Source: Mycolicibacter heraklionensis
Lineage (GTDB): Bacteria > Actinomycetota > Actinomycetes > Mycobacteriales > Mycobacteriaceae
Reading direction: 5' to 3'
Length of the DNA stretch: 64,000 nt
Assembly: GCF_019645815.1 (NCBI RefSeq)
Contig: NZ_CP080997.1
Coordinates: forward strand, 2,360,880-2,424,879
Shown: one piece after another, positions 1 to 12,341 of the stretch
Layout of the letters: each line of letters opens with the position of its first letter
How positions within the stretch are numbered: the first letter of the stretch is position 1
The notes under the pieces: generated by a model
The model's input: the letters and a program-made list of their open reading frames with translations, nothing else
Told to the model about the DNA's origin: nothing
Databases searched by the model: none
Program-made: the position numbers and the translations under genes

Positions 1-591
1 ATCACCTGGGCCTATATCCGGATGATGGGCGCCGACGGCCTGCGCGCGGCATCGCTGACGGCGATCGCGTCGGCGAACTACATCGCCCGCCGTCTAGACG
101 AGCACTACCCGGTGCTCTACACCGGTGAGAACGGCATGGTCGCCCACGAATGCATCTTGGACTTGCGGGAGATCACCAAGAGCACCGGTGTGACCGTCGA
201 CGATGTCGCAAAGCGGTTGGCCGACTACGGTTTCCATGCCCCGACCATGAGCTTCCCGGTGGCCGGAACCCTGATGGTGGAGCCCACCGAGAGTGAGAGC
301 CTCGCCGAAGTCGATGCGTTCTGCGAGGCGATGATCGCCATTCGCGGCGAGATCGACCGAGTCGGAACCGGCGAATGGACGGTTGAGGACAACCCGTTGC
401 GCGGGGCCCCGCACACCGCGGAGTGCCTGATGGTCGACAAGTGGGAGCACCCGTACACCCGGGAGCAGGCCGCCTACCCGCTGGGCCGCGGATTCCGGCC
501 GAAGGTGTGGCCGCCGGTGCGCCGGATCGACGGAGCGTTCGGCGACCGCAACCTCGTCTGCTCGTGCCCGCCGGTGGAGGCGTTCAGCTGA
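1..591 (+). CDS. gcvP: Glycine dehydrogenase (decarboxylating), P-protein of the glycine cleavage system, C-terminal part
   Basis: The reading frame is open from the first base, so this is the last 196 residues of a longer gene that starts before the window. P-protein is a PLP enzyme that decarboxylates glycine and passes the aminomethyl group to the lipoyl H-protein. The fragment carries conserved C-terminal segments of the family, such as the stretch around [14 protein letters not shown] and the terminal block [17 protein letters not shown] followed by [11 protein letters not shown]. The PLP lysine lies upstream, outside the window. In M. tuberculosis this gene (gcvB, Rv1832) sits near glcB, as it does here. 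Identity is very secure; only the start is unseen. Confidence 0.96.
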   Translation: MTWAYIRMMGADGLRAASLTAIASANYIARRLDEHYPVLYTGENGMVAHECILDLREITKSTGVTVDDVAKRLADYGFHAPTMSFPVAGTLMVEPTESESLAEVDAFCEAMIAIRGEIDRVGTGEWTVEDNPLRGAPHTAECLMVDKWEHPYTREQAAYPLGRGFRPKVWPPVRRIDGAFGDRNLVCSCPPVEAFS

Positions 592-697
592 GTCGCTGGT
601 ATTCGGCAAATAGCCAGCAAAGCCTCAGCTAGCGTCCAAAAGAGTCTAGGATCGCCCTTATCCAATTCATGGTTGAGGTTCGCTTCTAGGAGGACTC

Positions 698-2335
698 GTG
701 CAGGAGCCCATTTCTCGCTCCTGCGTCACCGCCGGCCTCGCCCTGGTCAGCGCCGGGATCGTCACGGTCGCTCCGGTCAGCGTGCCACTGCCGGCCACCG
801 CGGCTTCGCCTGGCGTGGCGCTGACCACCTCCTACGGTGATCTGTTCGCCAACACCTGGGACAACATCGAGCGCATCAGTGCGAACACCGACTGGTCGGC
901 GATCTCGCAGCTGTTCACCGCGATGTTCTCCAATCCGGTCGGGGTGATCGAAGCGGCCAGCAACTTCACGCTGGCGGTGGACGCCGACGCCGCGTCGCTG
1001 CCGGCGACGGTCTCGGTGCAGCTGTCGCCGGGGTTGGAGTTGCTGATCGCGGGCCTGGCATCGCACGTGGCGACTCTGGACGCGCTGTTCGGCGTGGTCG
1101 ACGACCTGGGCGACCCCGCCACCGCGTTCACCGCGCTGTTCAACGCGCCGGCCACCCTGCTGGATGCCTACCTCAACGGCCAGCACAATCTGTCCCTGCT
1201 GGGCGGCATCATCAGCATTCCGGTGTTCAACGGGATTCTGGCGCCCGAACAGAACCTGGAGATCGACCTCGACTTGTCCAGGCTGCTGCAGATGCTCGGC
1301 TTGGGCACTCCGGATTTGAGCAACCTGAACCTCGACGGGGTGATCGACCAGGTCCGCCTCGGCACCCTGACGCTCGGCGGGCTGCTCAGCGGTCTGGGGT
1401 TCAGCGACGACGGCGTCGGGGACCTGCTGAAGTCGGCCACCAACGTCAGCACCCTGGGAGACCTGCTCGACTTCTTGGGCCTGGGCGACTTGGGGCTGAG
1501 CCGCTACAGCCTGACCGCCCTCTTGGGTGACCTGGGCCCCGACACCGACTTCTACCGCAATCTCGATCTGGACCTGGCACTGGGCAACTTCCGGCTCGTC
1601 GACGTGCTGAGCGCGTTCGGGGTCGACGCCGCGATTCCCCTGGGCCTCGGGCAGGTGCTGGCCGGTCTGGGCGACGGCGACTTGGCCGGTGAACAGCTCG
1701 GCAGCCTGCTGTCCGACGTCGGCCTCCTCACCGAAGTCCTCAGTTGGCTCAACGCGACTGCAGCTGACCTCTTCGACCCCATTCCTCTGCTAGGGCCGCT
1801 GCTGACTGGCCTGTTGAGCGACCTGCTGGGTGGCGATGGTCTGGAAGCTCTGCTCAACAACTTCACCGTCGGCGATCTGCTGGGCGACCTGCACCTCGAC
1901 GACACCGTCAGTTCGGTGCTGGCGAGTGTGGGCGGCGCATTGCTGTCGGTCGGCAACCTGACCCTCGGCGGCGTCCTGCAAGATCTCGGCTTCGACGATT
2001 CCGTCGGCTCCCTGACGCTGCGCGACGTGCTGGATGGCCTCGGGGGCGCGCTGGGCGGTGTCCTGACCGATGGTCCGCTCGGGCTGGACCTCACCTGGTT
2101 GTTGAACGGCTTTGATGTGGGTGACCTGGTCGGCTTTCTGGGGCTCGACGACCTGTCGCTCAACCTCGGCGACCTTGTTGGGGACTGGGTGAACCCCTAC
2201 CTCGCCGACCTGCTGGAGGGTTTCGTCCAGGGTGATGTGAACCTGGCCGGTGCCAGCGTCGGCGCCTTCGGCGGGACGTTCACCGAGCTGTTCGTCAGCT
2301 GGCCGCAGCAAGTTCTCGCCATGCTGGGCTACTAG
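698..2335 (+). CDS. Exported leucine/glycine/aspartate-rich repeat protein, GjpA-like
   Basis: A 545-residue protein with an N-terminal export signal (about residues 1-36, ending near PATAASPG). The rest is rich in Leu, Gly and Asp, with irregular repeats such as TLGGLLSGLGFSDDGVGDLL and a close second copy near residue 420. The N-terminus, with CVTAGLALVSAGIVTVAPV, resembles mycobacterial proteins annotated as outer membrane porin GjpA; porin activity is not shown by the sequence. The GTG start is set by a perfect AGGAGG at 688-693. There is no long uninterrupted transmembrane helix after the signal, which fits a secreted or surface protein. It is convergent with the next gene, with only 26 bp between them. 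Function is inferred from family resemblance only. Confidence 0.75.
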   Translation: MQEPISRSCVTAGLALVSAGIVTVAPVSVPLPATAASPGVALTTSYGDLFANTWDNIERISANTDWSAISQLFTAMFSNPVGVIEAASNFTLAVDADAASLPATVSVQLSPGLELLIAGLASHVATLDALFGVVDDLGDPATAFTALFNAPATLLDAYLNGQHNLSLLGGIISIPVFNGILAPEQNLEIDLDLSRLLQMLGLGTPDLSNLNLDGVIDQVRLGTLTLGGLLSGLGFSDDGVGDLLKSATNVSTLGDLLDFLGLGDLGLSRYSLTALLGDLGPDTDFYRNLDLDLALGNFRLVDVLSAFGVDAAIPLGLGQVLAGLGDGDLAGEQLGSLLSDVGLLTEVLSWLNATAADLFDPIPLLGPLLTGLLSDLLGGDGLEALLNNFTVGDLLGDLHLDDTVSSVLASVGGALLSVGNLTLGGVLQDLGFDDSVGSLTLRDVLDGLGGALGGVLTDGPLGLDLTWLLNGFDVGDLVGFLGLDDLSLNLGDLVGDWVNPYLADLLEGFVQGDVNLAGASVGAFGGTFTELFVSWPQQVLAMLGY

Positions 2336-2361
2336 CCGGCGGGGCGCCGCAGAACGCTGCC

Positions 2362-4488
2362 TCAGCTCAGCAGCGAGTTCAGCGCACCGGCCAGTTCGGG
2401 GGAGTTCGCCCCGCGCAGATTCTGGTACGTGCCACCGGAAAGCTGCGCCACCGACTGCCAGGTCGCCTGGTCGGCGTCCGCGCCGAAGTCGATGACGTTG
2501 ACGGCCACCGGCCGTTCGGGATCGGTGTTGGTCCGGATGAAGTCCTGCAGCCCGGAGCCGTCCAAGGTCCGGTCGGTGTGCGGACCCGCGGTGATGACCA
2601 GCACCGAATTGGCCTGCCCGGGGCGGTAGTTGGCCAAGGCCTGGTTGTACACCAGGCGCAGCGTCGTGAACGACACCGCACCCCCGGCCGTCGAGCTCAG
2701 CTCATCGAGCTCGCTGATCAACGTCTCTGCGCGAGTCCCGCCGTTGAGCGGCTCGTCCAGTGGGCCCCCGGTGACCACGTTGCGGCCCTCGGTGCCGTCG
2801 AAGGTCCACAGGCCCACCGACGAATTCGGGGCCAGGGCTTTGATCCGTTGGTCGAGTGCGGCGATCACATGGGCCAACCGGCTCTTGCCGCCTTCGTCGG
2901 TGGTCATCGACTGGTCGAGCATCACCGTGACGGCCGCGCTGCCCGGCAACGTGGTCAGGGCGTTGGCCAGGGCGGCGCGTGTCGCATCGTCGCCCACCGA
3001 CAGAGTGTCCGACACTGCCGGGAAGCCGGTCACCTCGCTGCTCGGCGGTTCGACGCCTTCGACTCGGAATCCGGCTTTGGCCAGCTCTGCGAGCTGGTCG
3101 GGTTTGCGGGCGAAGCGGGCGAACTCGCTGGCGGCACTCACCTGCTCCTGTGACAACCAGGAGCCCGCGAGCAACACGGTGGGGTAGTCGGCCACCGGCA
3201 CCGGCCCCGGCGGCCGCCAGGAGCCCAGTTGAGTAGCCGGATCCGACAGCGACTGGCCGCGGGTGAACAGTTGCTGCTCGGTGGTCACCACGGCATGCAC
3301 CGGTGCAGCCGCCAGGTTTCCGGGGCGCAGCAGAACATTCATGGCCTCAGCGAGCGACGCATCGACGAGCTTGGGTTGCTCTCCCGCGAGCCGGTGTACC
3401 CCCCCGACCCCATCGATGATGGGGGCGCCTTTGGGGGTGACGCCGGCAGCCACTGCCTCGCCGGCCAGGAAGGCGGCGTCGCCGTTGCCGCCGATCGGCA
3501 GCGCCAGCCGCAGCGGCCCCCAGCCGGCCAGCCCGAGATGACCCAACCCGTCAGGGTCGGCCTGCAGGTCCGGCAGACTTGCCCAGCTCTGCTTCTGTAG
3601 CGCGCTCTTGAGCTCGGGTCGGATCGCCAACAACACCGGCGAGGTGACCAATGAGCGACTGTCGCTGACCGTTTCCGCCCCCGCGGATGCCTGCAGCCGG
3701 GCGGTGGAGACCGAACTGCCTGGAATCCACAGCGCCGGGCGCTGGCCGAGTTGCGCGGGCCAGTCGCCGATGAAACCGCCGACGACGGCATCGGAATCGA
3801 CGGGCTTGACCTGTACCGACACACAGCGATCGCCGACCGGCTTGGCGGTCTTGTTGAACCGGTCGGCGAAACCCTGCACGTGGTCGGCGATCGACGGGTC
3901 CGCCACGACGGCAACCGTCAGATCACCGGCAGCGCAGTTGCCGGCGGCGACGGCGGAACGATGCGACAGCGAGTTGCCGAAGAAGCGCCACAGGATCACC
4001 GCGCCCACCACAACGATCACCGTCACCAGCGCGGCGATCACGCCGACGCTGACACCGCGCGGCCCCGAGTCGTTGCGATGCCGGCGCCACCGATCGAGAT
4101 CGCGGTGGCCGCCGCGCGGCTCCTCCCGATCGGACGGCGGCGACCCGCCGGCGATACCGCCTACGACACCGAAAGGCCCGGTGCGGTAACGCGATTCCTC
4201 ATCAGGCTCACCACCGCGACGCATGTACTGCGCGGGGTCGGCGTCGTCGTATCCCGCATCGTCGTATCCCGCGTCGTCGTATCTCGGCTCGCGGTATCCG
4301 GCATCGCCACCGTCGGGAAACGACTCGTCGTCGAAGGCGTCGTGATAGTCGTCGACGTAGTCGTCGTCGTCCGGGTCGCCGAAGCCGAACAGATCAGGCC
4401 CGCCGGAAAAGTGGCTGTCGTCGGGCTCGCCGCCCCCCAGCGGCTCGTCGTCGGAATCGTCCGGGCCGGGGAAACTGTGCCTACCCAC
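2362..4488 (-). CDS. Membrane-anchored VWA-domain / solute-binding-like protein (Rv1836c-like)
   Basis: This 708-residue protein has a very acidic, low-complexity cytoplasmic N-terminus (about residues 1-150, with repeated YDDAG units). One transmembrane helix follows (GVIAALVTVIVVVGAVILW, about residue 160), then an extracellular part. That part begins like a periplasmic solute-binding domain (DLTVAVVADPSIADHV) and ends with a von Willebrand A domain (about residues 510-705), in which the metal site reads DQSMT rather than the classic DxSxS. The start is GTG. It lies 68 bp downstream of glcB on the same strand, the arrangement recalled for Rv1836c-Rv1837c. Its role is unknown; a cell-envelope assembly or adhesion function is only a guess. 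Confidence 0.88.
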   Translation of the reverse strand: MGRHSFPGPDDSDDEPLGGGEPDDSHFSGGPDLFGFGDPDDDDYVDDYHDAFDDESFPDGGDAGYREPRYDDAGYDDAGYDDADPAQYMRRGGEPDEESRYRTGPFGVVGGIAGGSPPSDREEPRGGHRDLDRWRRHRNDSGPRGVSVGVIAALVTVIVVVGAVILWRFFGNSLSHRSAVAAGNCAAGDLTVAVVADPSIADHVQGFADRFNKTAKPVGDRCVSVQVKPVDSDAVVGGFIGDWPAQLGQRPALWIPGSSVSTARLQASAGAETVSDSRSLVTSPVLLAIRPELKSALQKQSWASLPDLQADPDGLGHLGLAGWGPLRLALPIGGNGDAAFLAGEAVAAGVTPKGAPIIDGVGGVHRLAGEQPKLVDASLAEAMNVLLRPGNLAAAPVHAVVTTEQQLFTRGQSLSDPATQLGSWRPPGPVPVADYPTVLLAGSWLSQEQVSAASEFARFARKPDQLAELAKAGFRVEGVEPPSSEVTGFPAVSDTLSVGDDATRAALANALTTLPGSAAVTVMLDQSMTTDEGGKSRLAHVIAALDQRIKALAPNSSVGLWTFDGTEGRNVVTGGPLDEPLNGGTRAETLISELDELSSTAGGAVSFTTLRLVYNQALANYRPGQANSVLVITAGPHTDRTLDGSGLQDFIRTNTDPERPVAVNVIDFGADADQATWQSVAQLSGGTYQNLRGANSPELAGALNSLLS
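4244..4288. repeat. Three tandem 15-bp units inside the VWA-protein gene
   Basis: Units TCGTCGTATCCCGCA, TCGTCGTATCCCGCG and TCGTCGTATCTCGGC follow each other without gaps at 4244, 4259 and 4274. On the coding (minus) strand they give the YDDAG repeats of the acidic N-terminal tail. Because 15 bp is a multiple of three, gain or loss of a unit would keep the frame, so this is a possible length-variable site between strains. Confidence 0.9.
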
Positions 4489-4556
4489 GGTGGGTGCGTC
4501 CTCTCCGCCTGGTCAGTTGTCCGGCCACGGTGATGTCCATTCGGTTCTGCGTCGGG

Positions 4557-6755
4557 TCAGATACCGGCCTGGGCTTTGAACTCCCGCCGGCGCCGGTGCA
4601 GGATCGGCTCGGTGTAGCCGTTGGGCTGGCTGGTCCCGGACAGGATCAGCTCGCGTGCGGCCGCGAACGCGATGCTGGATTCGAAATCGGGTGCCATCGG
4701 CAGGTAATTCGCGTCACCGGCGTTCTGGCGGTCCACCGCCGGGGCCATCCGCTCCAGGCTGGACTGCACGTCGTCGGCGGTGATCACCCCGTGCCGCAGC
4801 CAGTTCGCCAGCAACTGCGACGAAATCCGAAGCGTGGCACGGTCTTCCATCAGAGCCACGTCGTGGATGTCGGGAACCTTCGAGCAGCCCACACCCTGGC
4901 TGATCCAGCGCACCACGTAGCCCAGGATCGACTGGCAGTTGTTGTCGACCTCTTCGCGGATCTCGTCCGGCGCCCAGGCCAGGCCCTCGGAGAGCGGAAT
5001 GGTCAGCAGCGCATCGATTGTGGCGCGGCGCTTTCCGGCCAGTTCCTTCTGCACCTCGAACACGTCCACCTGGTGGTAGTGCATCGCGTGCAGGGTGGCG
5101 GCGGTGGGAGAGGGCACCCACGCGGTGCTCGCACCCGAGCGCGGGTGGCTGATCTTCTGGGTGACCATGTCGGCCATCAGGTCGGTCATCGCCCACATGC
5201 CCTTGCCGATCTGGGCGTGGCCGGTCAAGCCGGTGGCCAATCCCGCATCGACGTTGTTGTCTTCGTAGGCCAGGATCCACGGCTGCGACTTCATGCTCGC
5301 TTTGCGCACCATGGGACCGGCCTCCATGGAGGTGTGGATCTCGTCTCCGGTGCGGTCCAGGAAGCCGGTGTTGATGAACACCACCCGGTCGGCGGCGGCC
5401 TTGATGCACGCCCGCAGGTTGACCGTGGTGCGCCGCTCCTCGTCCATGATGCCGATCTTGAGGGTGGTCTGCGGTAGACCCAGGACGTCTTCGACCCGGC
5501 TGAACAGCTCGGCGGTGAAGGCGACCTCGTCCGGACCGTGCATCTTGGGCTTGACGATGTAGATCGACCCGGTGCGGCTGTTGACCAGCGGACCGTTGTC
5601 GTCGGAGGCGGTCAGGCCGTGCATGGCGATCAGCCCGGTGAAAAGCGCGTCCTGGATGCCCTCGAACACCTCTCGGTCTTCCGCGCCGTCGGCGCTATAG
5701 ACGATGGCGTCGTTGGTCATCAGGTGACCCACGTTGCGGACGAACATCAGGCTGCGGCCCGGAAGCGTCAGGGTTCCGCCGTCCGGGGCGGTGAACTCGC
5801 GGTCGGCGGACAGCGTGCGAGTGAAAGTCTTGTCGCCCTTGCTGACCTGCTCGGACAGGTCGCCGCGATTCAGGCCCAGCCAGTTGCGGTAGCCGAGCAC
5901 CTTGTCCTCGGCGTCGACCGCGGCCACCGAGTCCTCGAAGTCCATGATCGTGGTGACCGCCGACTCCAGCACCACGTCCTTGATGCCGGCGGCGTCGGTG
6001 GATCCGATCGGTGATGTCGGGTCGATCAGGATTTCGATGTGCAGGCCGTGGTGGGACAGCAGCACCGACGACGGCGATGCGGCTTCACCGGTGTAGCCCA
6101 CGAATTCGGTGGGCGCGGCGACCGCGGTCTCCAGGCCGTCGCCCAGCGTGACCACCAGCGCGCCGTCGTTCACCGCGAAGCTCTTGACCTCGGTCCAGGC
6201 GCCGTTGGCCAGCGGCACGGAGTCGTCGAGGAACCTACGGGCGTAAGCGATCACCTTGTCGCCGCGCACGGGGTTGTAGCCAGTTCCCTTCTCGGCCCCG
6301 CCGTCCTCGCTGATCACGTCGGTCCCGTACAGGGCGTCGTACAACGATCCCCACCGGGCGTTGGCGGCGTTGAGCGCGAACCGAGCGTTGAGCACCGGCA
6401 CCACCAGCTGCGGGCCGGCCTGCACCGCGATCTCATCGTCGACGCCGGAGGTGGTGACCGTGAAGTCCTCGGGTTCGGGCAGCAGGTAGCCGATCTCGGT
6501 GAGGAAGGCCCGGTACGCCTCGGTGTCCAGCGGCTCGATGACCCGGTGCCGGTGCCACTTGTCGATCTGCGCCTGCAGCTCGTCGCGACGCGCCAGCAGT
6601 CGCTGGTTCTTCGGCGTCAGATCGGTGACGACTTTGTCCACCCCAGCCCAGAAGCTGTCGGGGTCCACACCGGTTCCTGGCAGTGCCTCGTCAGTGATGA
6701 AGTCGTACAGCACGCGAGCGACCTGCAAGTCGCCCACCGGCACCCGGTCCGTCAT
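4557..6755 (-). CDS. glcB: Malate synthase G
   Basis: Malate synthase G condenses glyoxylate with acetyl-CoA to give malate, the second step of the glyoxylate shunt. The 732-residue length fits the single-chain G isoform. Conserved signatures are present: [16 protein letters not shown], the [20 protein letters not shown] region, and near the C-terminus GVGCSK (Cys624) and [14 protein letters not shown], where Asp638 matches the catalytic base (Asp633 in the M. tuberculosis enzyme). The ATG is preceded by GGGAGGAAACC. It is read after the 6805-7686 gene and before the VWA protein, in one minus-strand run. Confidence 0.98.
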   Translation of the reverse strand: MTDRVPVGDLQVARVLYDFITDEALPGTGVDPDSFWAGVDKVVTDLTPKNQRLLARRDELQAQIDKWHRHRVIEPLDTEAYRAFLTEIGYLLPEPEDFTVTTSGVDDEIAVQAGPQLVVPVLNARFALNAANARWGSLYDALYGTDVISEDGGAEKGTGYNPVRGDKVIAYARRFLDDSVPLANGAWTEVKSFAVNDGALVVTLGDGLETAVAAPTEFVGYTGEAASPSSVLLSHHGLHIEILIDPTSPIGSTDAAGIKDVVLESAVTTIMDFEDSVAAVDAEDKVLGYRNWLGLNRGDLSEQVSKGDKTFTRTLSADREFTAPDGGTLTLPGRSLMFVRNVGHLMTNDAIVYSADGAEDREVFEGIQDALFTGLIAMHGLTASDDNGPLVNSRTGSIYIVKPKMHGPDEVAFTAELFSRVEDVLGLPQTTLKIGIMDEERRTTVNLRACIKAAADRVVFINTGFLDRTGDEIHTSMEAGPMVRKASMKSQPWILAYEDNNVDAGLATGLTGHAQIGKGMWAMTDLMADMVTQKISHPRSGASTAWVPSPTAATLHAMHYHQVDVFEVQKELAGKRRATIDALLTIPLSEGLAWAPDEIREEVDNNCQSILGYVVRWISQGVGCSKVPDIHDVALMEDRATLRISSQLLANWLRHGVITADDVQSSLERMAPAVDRQNAGDANYLPMAPDFESSIAFAAARELILSGTSQPNGYTEPILHRRRREFKAQAGI

Positions 6756-6804
6756 GGTTTCCTCCCTCGTAGCCGACCTACCACCTTACCGGCAGGTAGC
6801 TCGG

Positions 6805-7686
6805 CTATCCGCATCCGGCGACTCCCAGCAGCAGGTCACACCGGTCCAGCAGCGCCGCTCGCAGCGGCGTGGCGCGGCGCGCTATCTCGCCTTGGCGGCG
6901 GACGTATTCGGCACGGCCGGCCGCGTTTTCGATGGTGATCGGCGCATAGCCGTAGTCGCTCAGGTCATAGGGGCTGGCGCGCATGTCGATCTCGCGCGCC
7001 GACGCGGCCAGCTCCAGGCACTCCAGCAGTAGTTCGGAGTCGATCAGCGGCCCCAGCTTGTAACACCACTTGTAGAGGTCCATGTTGGCGTGCAGGCAAC
7101 CCGGCTGCTCCCAAGCGATTTGGGTGGCCCGGCTCGGCGCTCCGGCGTTGCGTGGTGCGGCTGCGGGAGTGAAGAACCGGAACGCGTCGAAGTGGGTGCA
7201 GCGCAGTGGAATTGACTCGACCACCCGGTCAGTCTCGGTTGCACTGAGTCGCAGCGGAATATGACCATGCCGCACGCTATCGCCGCGATACACCATCGCC
7301 CACTCGTGCAGGCCGAAGCAGTTCAGCTGAGCCGGCCGCGTGCCGGTGGCGCGCAACAGCCGTGCGACGAACGTCACGGTGTCGACTCGCTCACGCAGGT
7401 ATTCCTCGGCCACGCGCACCTGGCCACCGCGCACCGCGTAGCCGCGTCGTCTGCTGTAGTCGCGCAACGCCTCCTGCCCGGCGAGCGTCACGCTGAAGCC
7501 GGGATTCCAGCTGCGCAACTGTGCCGGCCGCAGGCTGTAGTAGCTGAACAGGAATTTCGGCACCGGGTCACCGGCCGCGATCCGGCGCAGATGTGGGGCC
7601 AGGAAGTCCTCGAGGCGCTGTCGGTACGCCTCGGCCCGGGCCTGCCACTCCGTTACCCCCAGAACCCGTTCCGCCAGGTCAAACAC
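6805..7686 (-). CDS. Conserved actinobacterial protein, often annotated 3-methyladenine DNA glycosylase
   Basis: A soluble protein of 293 residues with no signal peptide or membrane helix. Conserved-looking blocks are FLFSYYSLRPAQLRSWNPGF near residue 45 and LNCFGLHEWAMVYRG near residue 120. Members of this actinobacterial family are widely labelled 3-methyladenine DNA glycosylase, but I see no helix-hairpin-helix or other glycosylase signature, so I treat the activity as unproven. The GTG start overlaps the stop of the upstream CNNM gene by 8 bp, which suggests translational coupling. glcB follows after 49 bp. Confidence 0.75.
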   Translation of the reverse strand: MFDLAERVLGVTEWQARAEAYRQRLEDFLAPHLRRIAAGDPVPKFLFSYYSLRPAQLRSWNPGFSVTLAGQEALRDYSRRRGYAVRGGQVRVAEEYLRERVDTVTFVARLLRATGTRPAQLNCFGLHEWAMVYRGDSVRHGHIPLRLSATETDRVVESIPLRCTHFDAFRFFTPAAAPRNAGAPSRATQIAWEQPGCLHANMDLYKWCYKLGPLIDSELLLECLELAASAREIDMRASPYDLSDYGYAPITIENAAGRAEYVRRQGEIARRATPLRAALLDRCDLLLGVAGCG

Positions 7687-8743
7687 GGTGCGTCCCGTCG
7701 CGGACAGTGCCGACGACGTCCTGGACCAGGTCTTCGAGGGTCACCATCGCCACCGCCGTACCGTCGTCGGCGACCGCCAGTGCCAGATGGCTGTTACGTC
7801 GGCGCAGCCGGGACAACGCATCGGCCAGCGGCAGGGAAGCGGGGATGCGCGGCAGCGGCCGCACGGCGGCGACGTCGACAACCGTGTCCGGCCCTGGCCC
7901 GGTGGAGGTCTCGCTGAGCGCCAACACATCCTTGATGTGCAGGTAGCCGACAAATTCACCCTCATCGACGACCGGGAACCGGGAGTAACCGGTCTGGGCG
8001 AAGGCCTTTTCGATGGCGGCCACGGTCGGGCCGCGCCCGGCGGCTGCCACCGGCACAGCACGGATGTCGCCGATCGGCAACGCGACATCGGCGACCACCC
8101 GGGTGCGGATCTGCAGGGCACGGGTCAACCGGGTGTATTCCTCGAGGTCGAGCAGACCCGCCGAGACCGACTCAGCGATCATCTCGCTCAACTCGACGGT
8201 GGACACCGTGATCTCCAGCTCGTCCTTGGGCTCCACCCGCAGGACCCGCATGATGACGTGAGCGCACCAGTTGTAGAACACGATGAACGGCCGCGCCGCG
8301 GCCATGTAGAGCAGGTAGGGCGGGATCAGCAGCATCGCCGCCGTCTCCGGGCCGGCCAGGGTGATGTTCTTCGGGACCATCTCGCCGAACAGCACATGCA
8401 GGGTGACCACGACCGCCAGCGCGACGACGAACGACACCGTGTGCAGCAGCGGGTCCGGGATCCCCGCCAGGGCGAACGGGTGCTCGAGCAGGTCGGCCAC
8501 CGCGGGCTCGCCGATACGGCCGAGCAGGATCGAACACACCGTGACTCCCAGCTGGAAGCCGGCCAGCATCAGCGGGAGCTGTTCGCCGGCACGGATGACG
8601 GTGACCGCGCTGCGCCTGCCCTGTTCGGCCAGCGTCTCCAGCCGGTCCCGGCGTGCTGAGATCAACGAGAACTCCGCGCCGACGAAAAACCCGTTCCCGA
8701 TGATCAGCGCCACCGTGAGCAGCACGTTCACCACATCAGCCAC
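7679..8743 (-). CDS. CNNM/CBS-domain membrane protein (HlyC/CorC family, Rv1841c-like)
   Basis: A CNNM (DUF21) transmembrane domain forms about residues 1-190, beginning [32 protein letters not shown], followed by a CBS pair (about 210-345). Such proteins are linked to Mg/Co transport or membrane metal homeostasis. The chain ends right after the second CBS domain ([13 protein letters not shown]), so it lacks the C-terminal CorC/HlyC domain present in its upstream neighbour. The frame is open further upstream, but the GTG at 8743 puts the start directly at the CNNM domain and overlaps the stop of the preceding paralog by 8 bp, so I use it. The product is 354 residues. The two paralogs probably act together. 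Confidence 0.9.
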   Translation of the reverse strand: MADVVNVLLTVALIIGNGFFVGAEFSLISARRDRLETLAEQGRRSAVTVIRAGEQLPLMLAGFQLGVTVCSILLGRIGEPAVADLLEHPFALAGIPDPLLHTVSFVVALAVVVTLHVLFGEMVPKNITLAGPETAAMLLIPPYLLYMAAARPFIVFYNWCAHVIMRVLRVEPKDELEITVSTVELSEMIAESVSAGLLDLEEYTRLTRALQIRTRVVADVALPIGDIRAVPVAAAGRGPTVAAIEKAFAQTGYSRFPVVDEGEFVGYLHIKDVLALSETSTGPGPDTVVDVAAVRPLPRIPASLPLADALSRLRRRNSHLALAVADDGTAVAMVTLEDLVQDVVGTVRDGTHRV

Positions 8744-10082
8744 GGCCGGCCTCCAGATGGGTGAGCGCCAGCAGGTCGATACGCCGGCCGTCCATCCGGA
8801 CCACCCGGGCCAGCCAGCGTGGCGGGTGCGCGGAGAGCTCATCGGGGTCGAACGCGGTCAGCTCGACGGTCTCGCCGGCCTCTGGAATGTGGCCGAGTTC
8901 CTGCAGCACCAGGCCGCCGATGGTCTCGTAGGAGCCCTCCGGTGCGCGGTAGCCGGTGGCGGCGGCCACCTCGTCGATGCGCAGCAGGCCCGAGACCTGC
9001 CAACCGGCGCCGGAGGCGACGACGTCGGGGGTGGCGTCGTCGTGCTCATCGCGGACATCACCCACGATCTCTTCGATCAGATCCTCGACGGTGACCATGC
9101 CCGCGGTGCCGCCGTATTCATCGACGACCATGGCCGCCTGCTGGCCGTTGGCCCGGATCTGCTCCATCACCGCGTCGCCGTCGAGGGTCGACGGCACCAC
9201 GGCGACCGGTTGGGCCACAGTCGTGACCCGAGTGGACGCCCGGTCGGCGACGGGCACCGCGAACACCTGTTTGACGTGGACGATGCCGACCGTGGCATCC
9301 AGGTCGCCGTCGACCACCGGAAACCGGGAGAAACCGGTCTCGATGGCGACCGCGGCCAGATCGGCGACGGTATCGCCGGCCTGCAAACTCACGATCTTGG
9401 ATCGCGGCGTCATCAGCTCTGCGGCGGTCAGGGCACCGAATCGCAGTGAACCCTCCACCAAAGCGGCGGTCGCCGGGTCGAGGGCACCGCTGCGGGCGGA
9501 ATTGCGCACCAGCGACGCCAGCTCCCGCGCCGAGCGGGCCGATGCCAGCCGGTCGGCGGGCTCGATTCCGAGCCGGCGCAGGATGCGGTTCGCCGTCCCA
9601 TTGGTCACCCTGATCGCGATCGCGAACAGCCGGGAGAACAGCAGTTGCGGCCCGGCCACCGCGCGGGCGATCGGCAACGGGCGCGCCACGGCCAGGTTCT
9701 TGGGTACCAACTCGCCGAAGACCATGGACAACGACGTGGCGATCACCAGCGCGAGGACCAGCGCAACCCCGGCAGTCGTCCGCTCGGACAGGCCCGCCGC
9801 GGCCAGCGGGAGGCGCAGCCAGCGGGCCAGCACCGGTTCGGCCAGATAACCGGTGGCCAGCGTGGTGATCGAGATGCCCAGCTGGGCGCCGGACAGCTGA
9901 AAGGACAGCGTGCGGTGGGCGTCTTGGATGTAGGCGTCGCGACGGCCGCCACGGTGGGCGTTCGCCTCCACGACGCTGCGTTCCAGGGTGGTCAGGGAGA
10001 ACTCGGCGGCCACGAACACCGCGGTGCCCAGGGTCAGGATCGCGAACGCCAGCAGGCTGGCCACCGTGACGGCGATGGTCAT
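8736..10082 (-). CDS. CNNM/CBS/CorC-domain membrane protein (Rv1842c-like)
   Basis: A full-length family member of 448 residues. It has a CNNM/DUF21 membrane domain (about 1-200, starting [19 protein letters not shown] and [14 protein letters not shown]), two CBS repeats (about 215-340, including [30 protein letters not shown]) and a C-terminal CorC/HlyC domain ([20 protein letters not shown]). This set is typical of proteins tied to Mg or Co efflux; the older hemolysin label is historical. The ATG start is 28 bp downstream of guaB1 on the same strand, and the stop overlaps the next paralog's start. Confidence 0.93.
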   Translation of the reverse strand: MTIAVTVASLLAFAILTLGTAVFVAAEFSLTTLERSVVEANAHRGGRRDAYIQDAHRTLSFQLSGAQLGISITTLATGYLAEPVLARWLRLPLAAAGLSERTTAGVALVLALVIATSLSMVFGELVPKNLAVARPLPIARAVAGPQLLFSRLFAIAIRVTNGTANRILRRLGIEPADRLASARSARELASLVRNSARSGALDPATAALVEGSLRFGALTAAELMTPRSKIVSLQAGDTVADLAAVAIETGFSRFPVVDGDLDATVGIVHVKQVFAVPVADRASTRVTTVAQPVAVVPSTLDGDAVMEQIRANGQQAAMVVDEYGGTAGMVTVEDLIEEIVGDVRDEHDDATPDVVASGAGWQVSGLLRIDEVAAATGYRAPEGSYETIGGLVLQELGHIPEAGETVELTAFDPDELSAHPPRWLARVVRMDGRRIDLLALTHLEAGRG

Positions 10083-10110
10083 GATGGGGCCTCACTCGCC
10101 ACCATGGGTC

Positions 10111-12070
<1,960 letters not shown>

Positions 12071-12247
12071 CAGCGAGCTTCGGCCTTCCGGTCCGATCGA
12101 CGATTTCCGACGCCGAAGCGGCGTACCCCCCACTGGGCGCGCAGAGCGAGATGCGAAGCGCTCTTGCGCAGCATCGAACGTGATCGTGGACGGCGCAGGC
12201 ACGGCAATTCAGGACACGCTGTCGACTGCGCGATGATCTGGCCCTAT

Positions 12248-12302
12248 TTCAGTTAGCTCGCTTGCGACTGAATAGTGCTTCCGAAACTGAGAACTAACTG
12301 AA
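12248..12302. repeat. Inverted repeat TTCAGTTAG ... CTAACTGAA upstream of the phosphatase-like genes
   Basis: Nine-base arms at 12248-12256 and 12294-12302 are perfect inverse copies with a 37-bp gap, ending 40 bp before the ATG of the downstream gene. Such spaced arms may be two half-sites or two operators for a regulator of the 12342-14549 gene pair. This is seen directly; the function is inference. Confidence 0.45.
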
Positions 12303-12341
12303 TCATTGCTGAATCCGATAACACCAAAAGAGGTAGGCGCC

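Noticed and set aside
4494..7032. Several plus-strand frames opposite glcB
   Set aside because: glcB is certain by motifs; the opposite frames show no domain.
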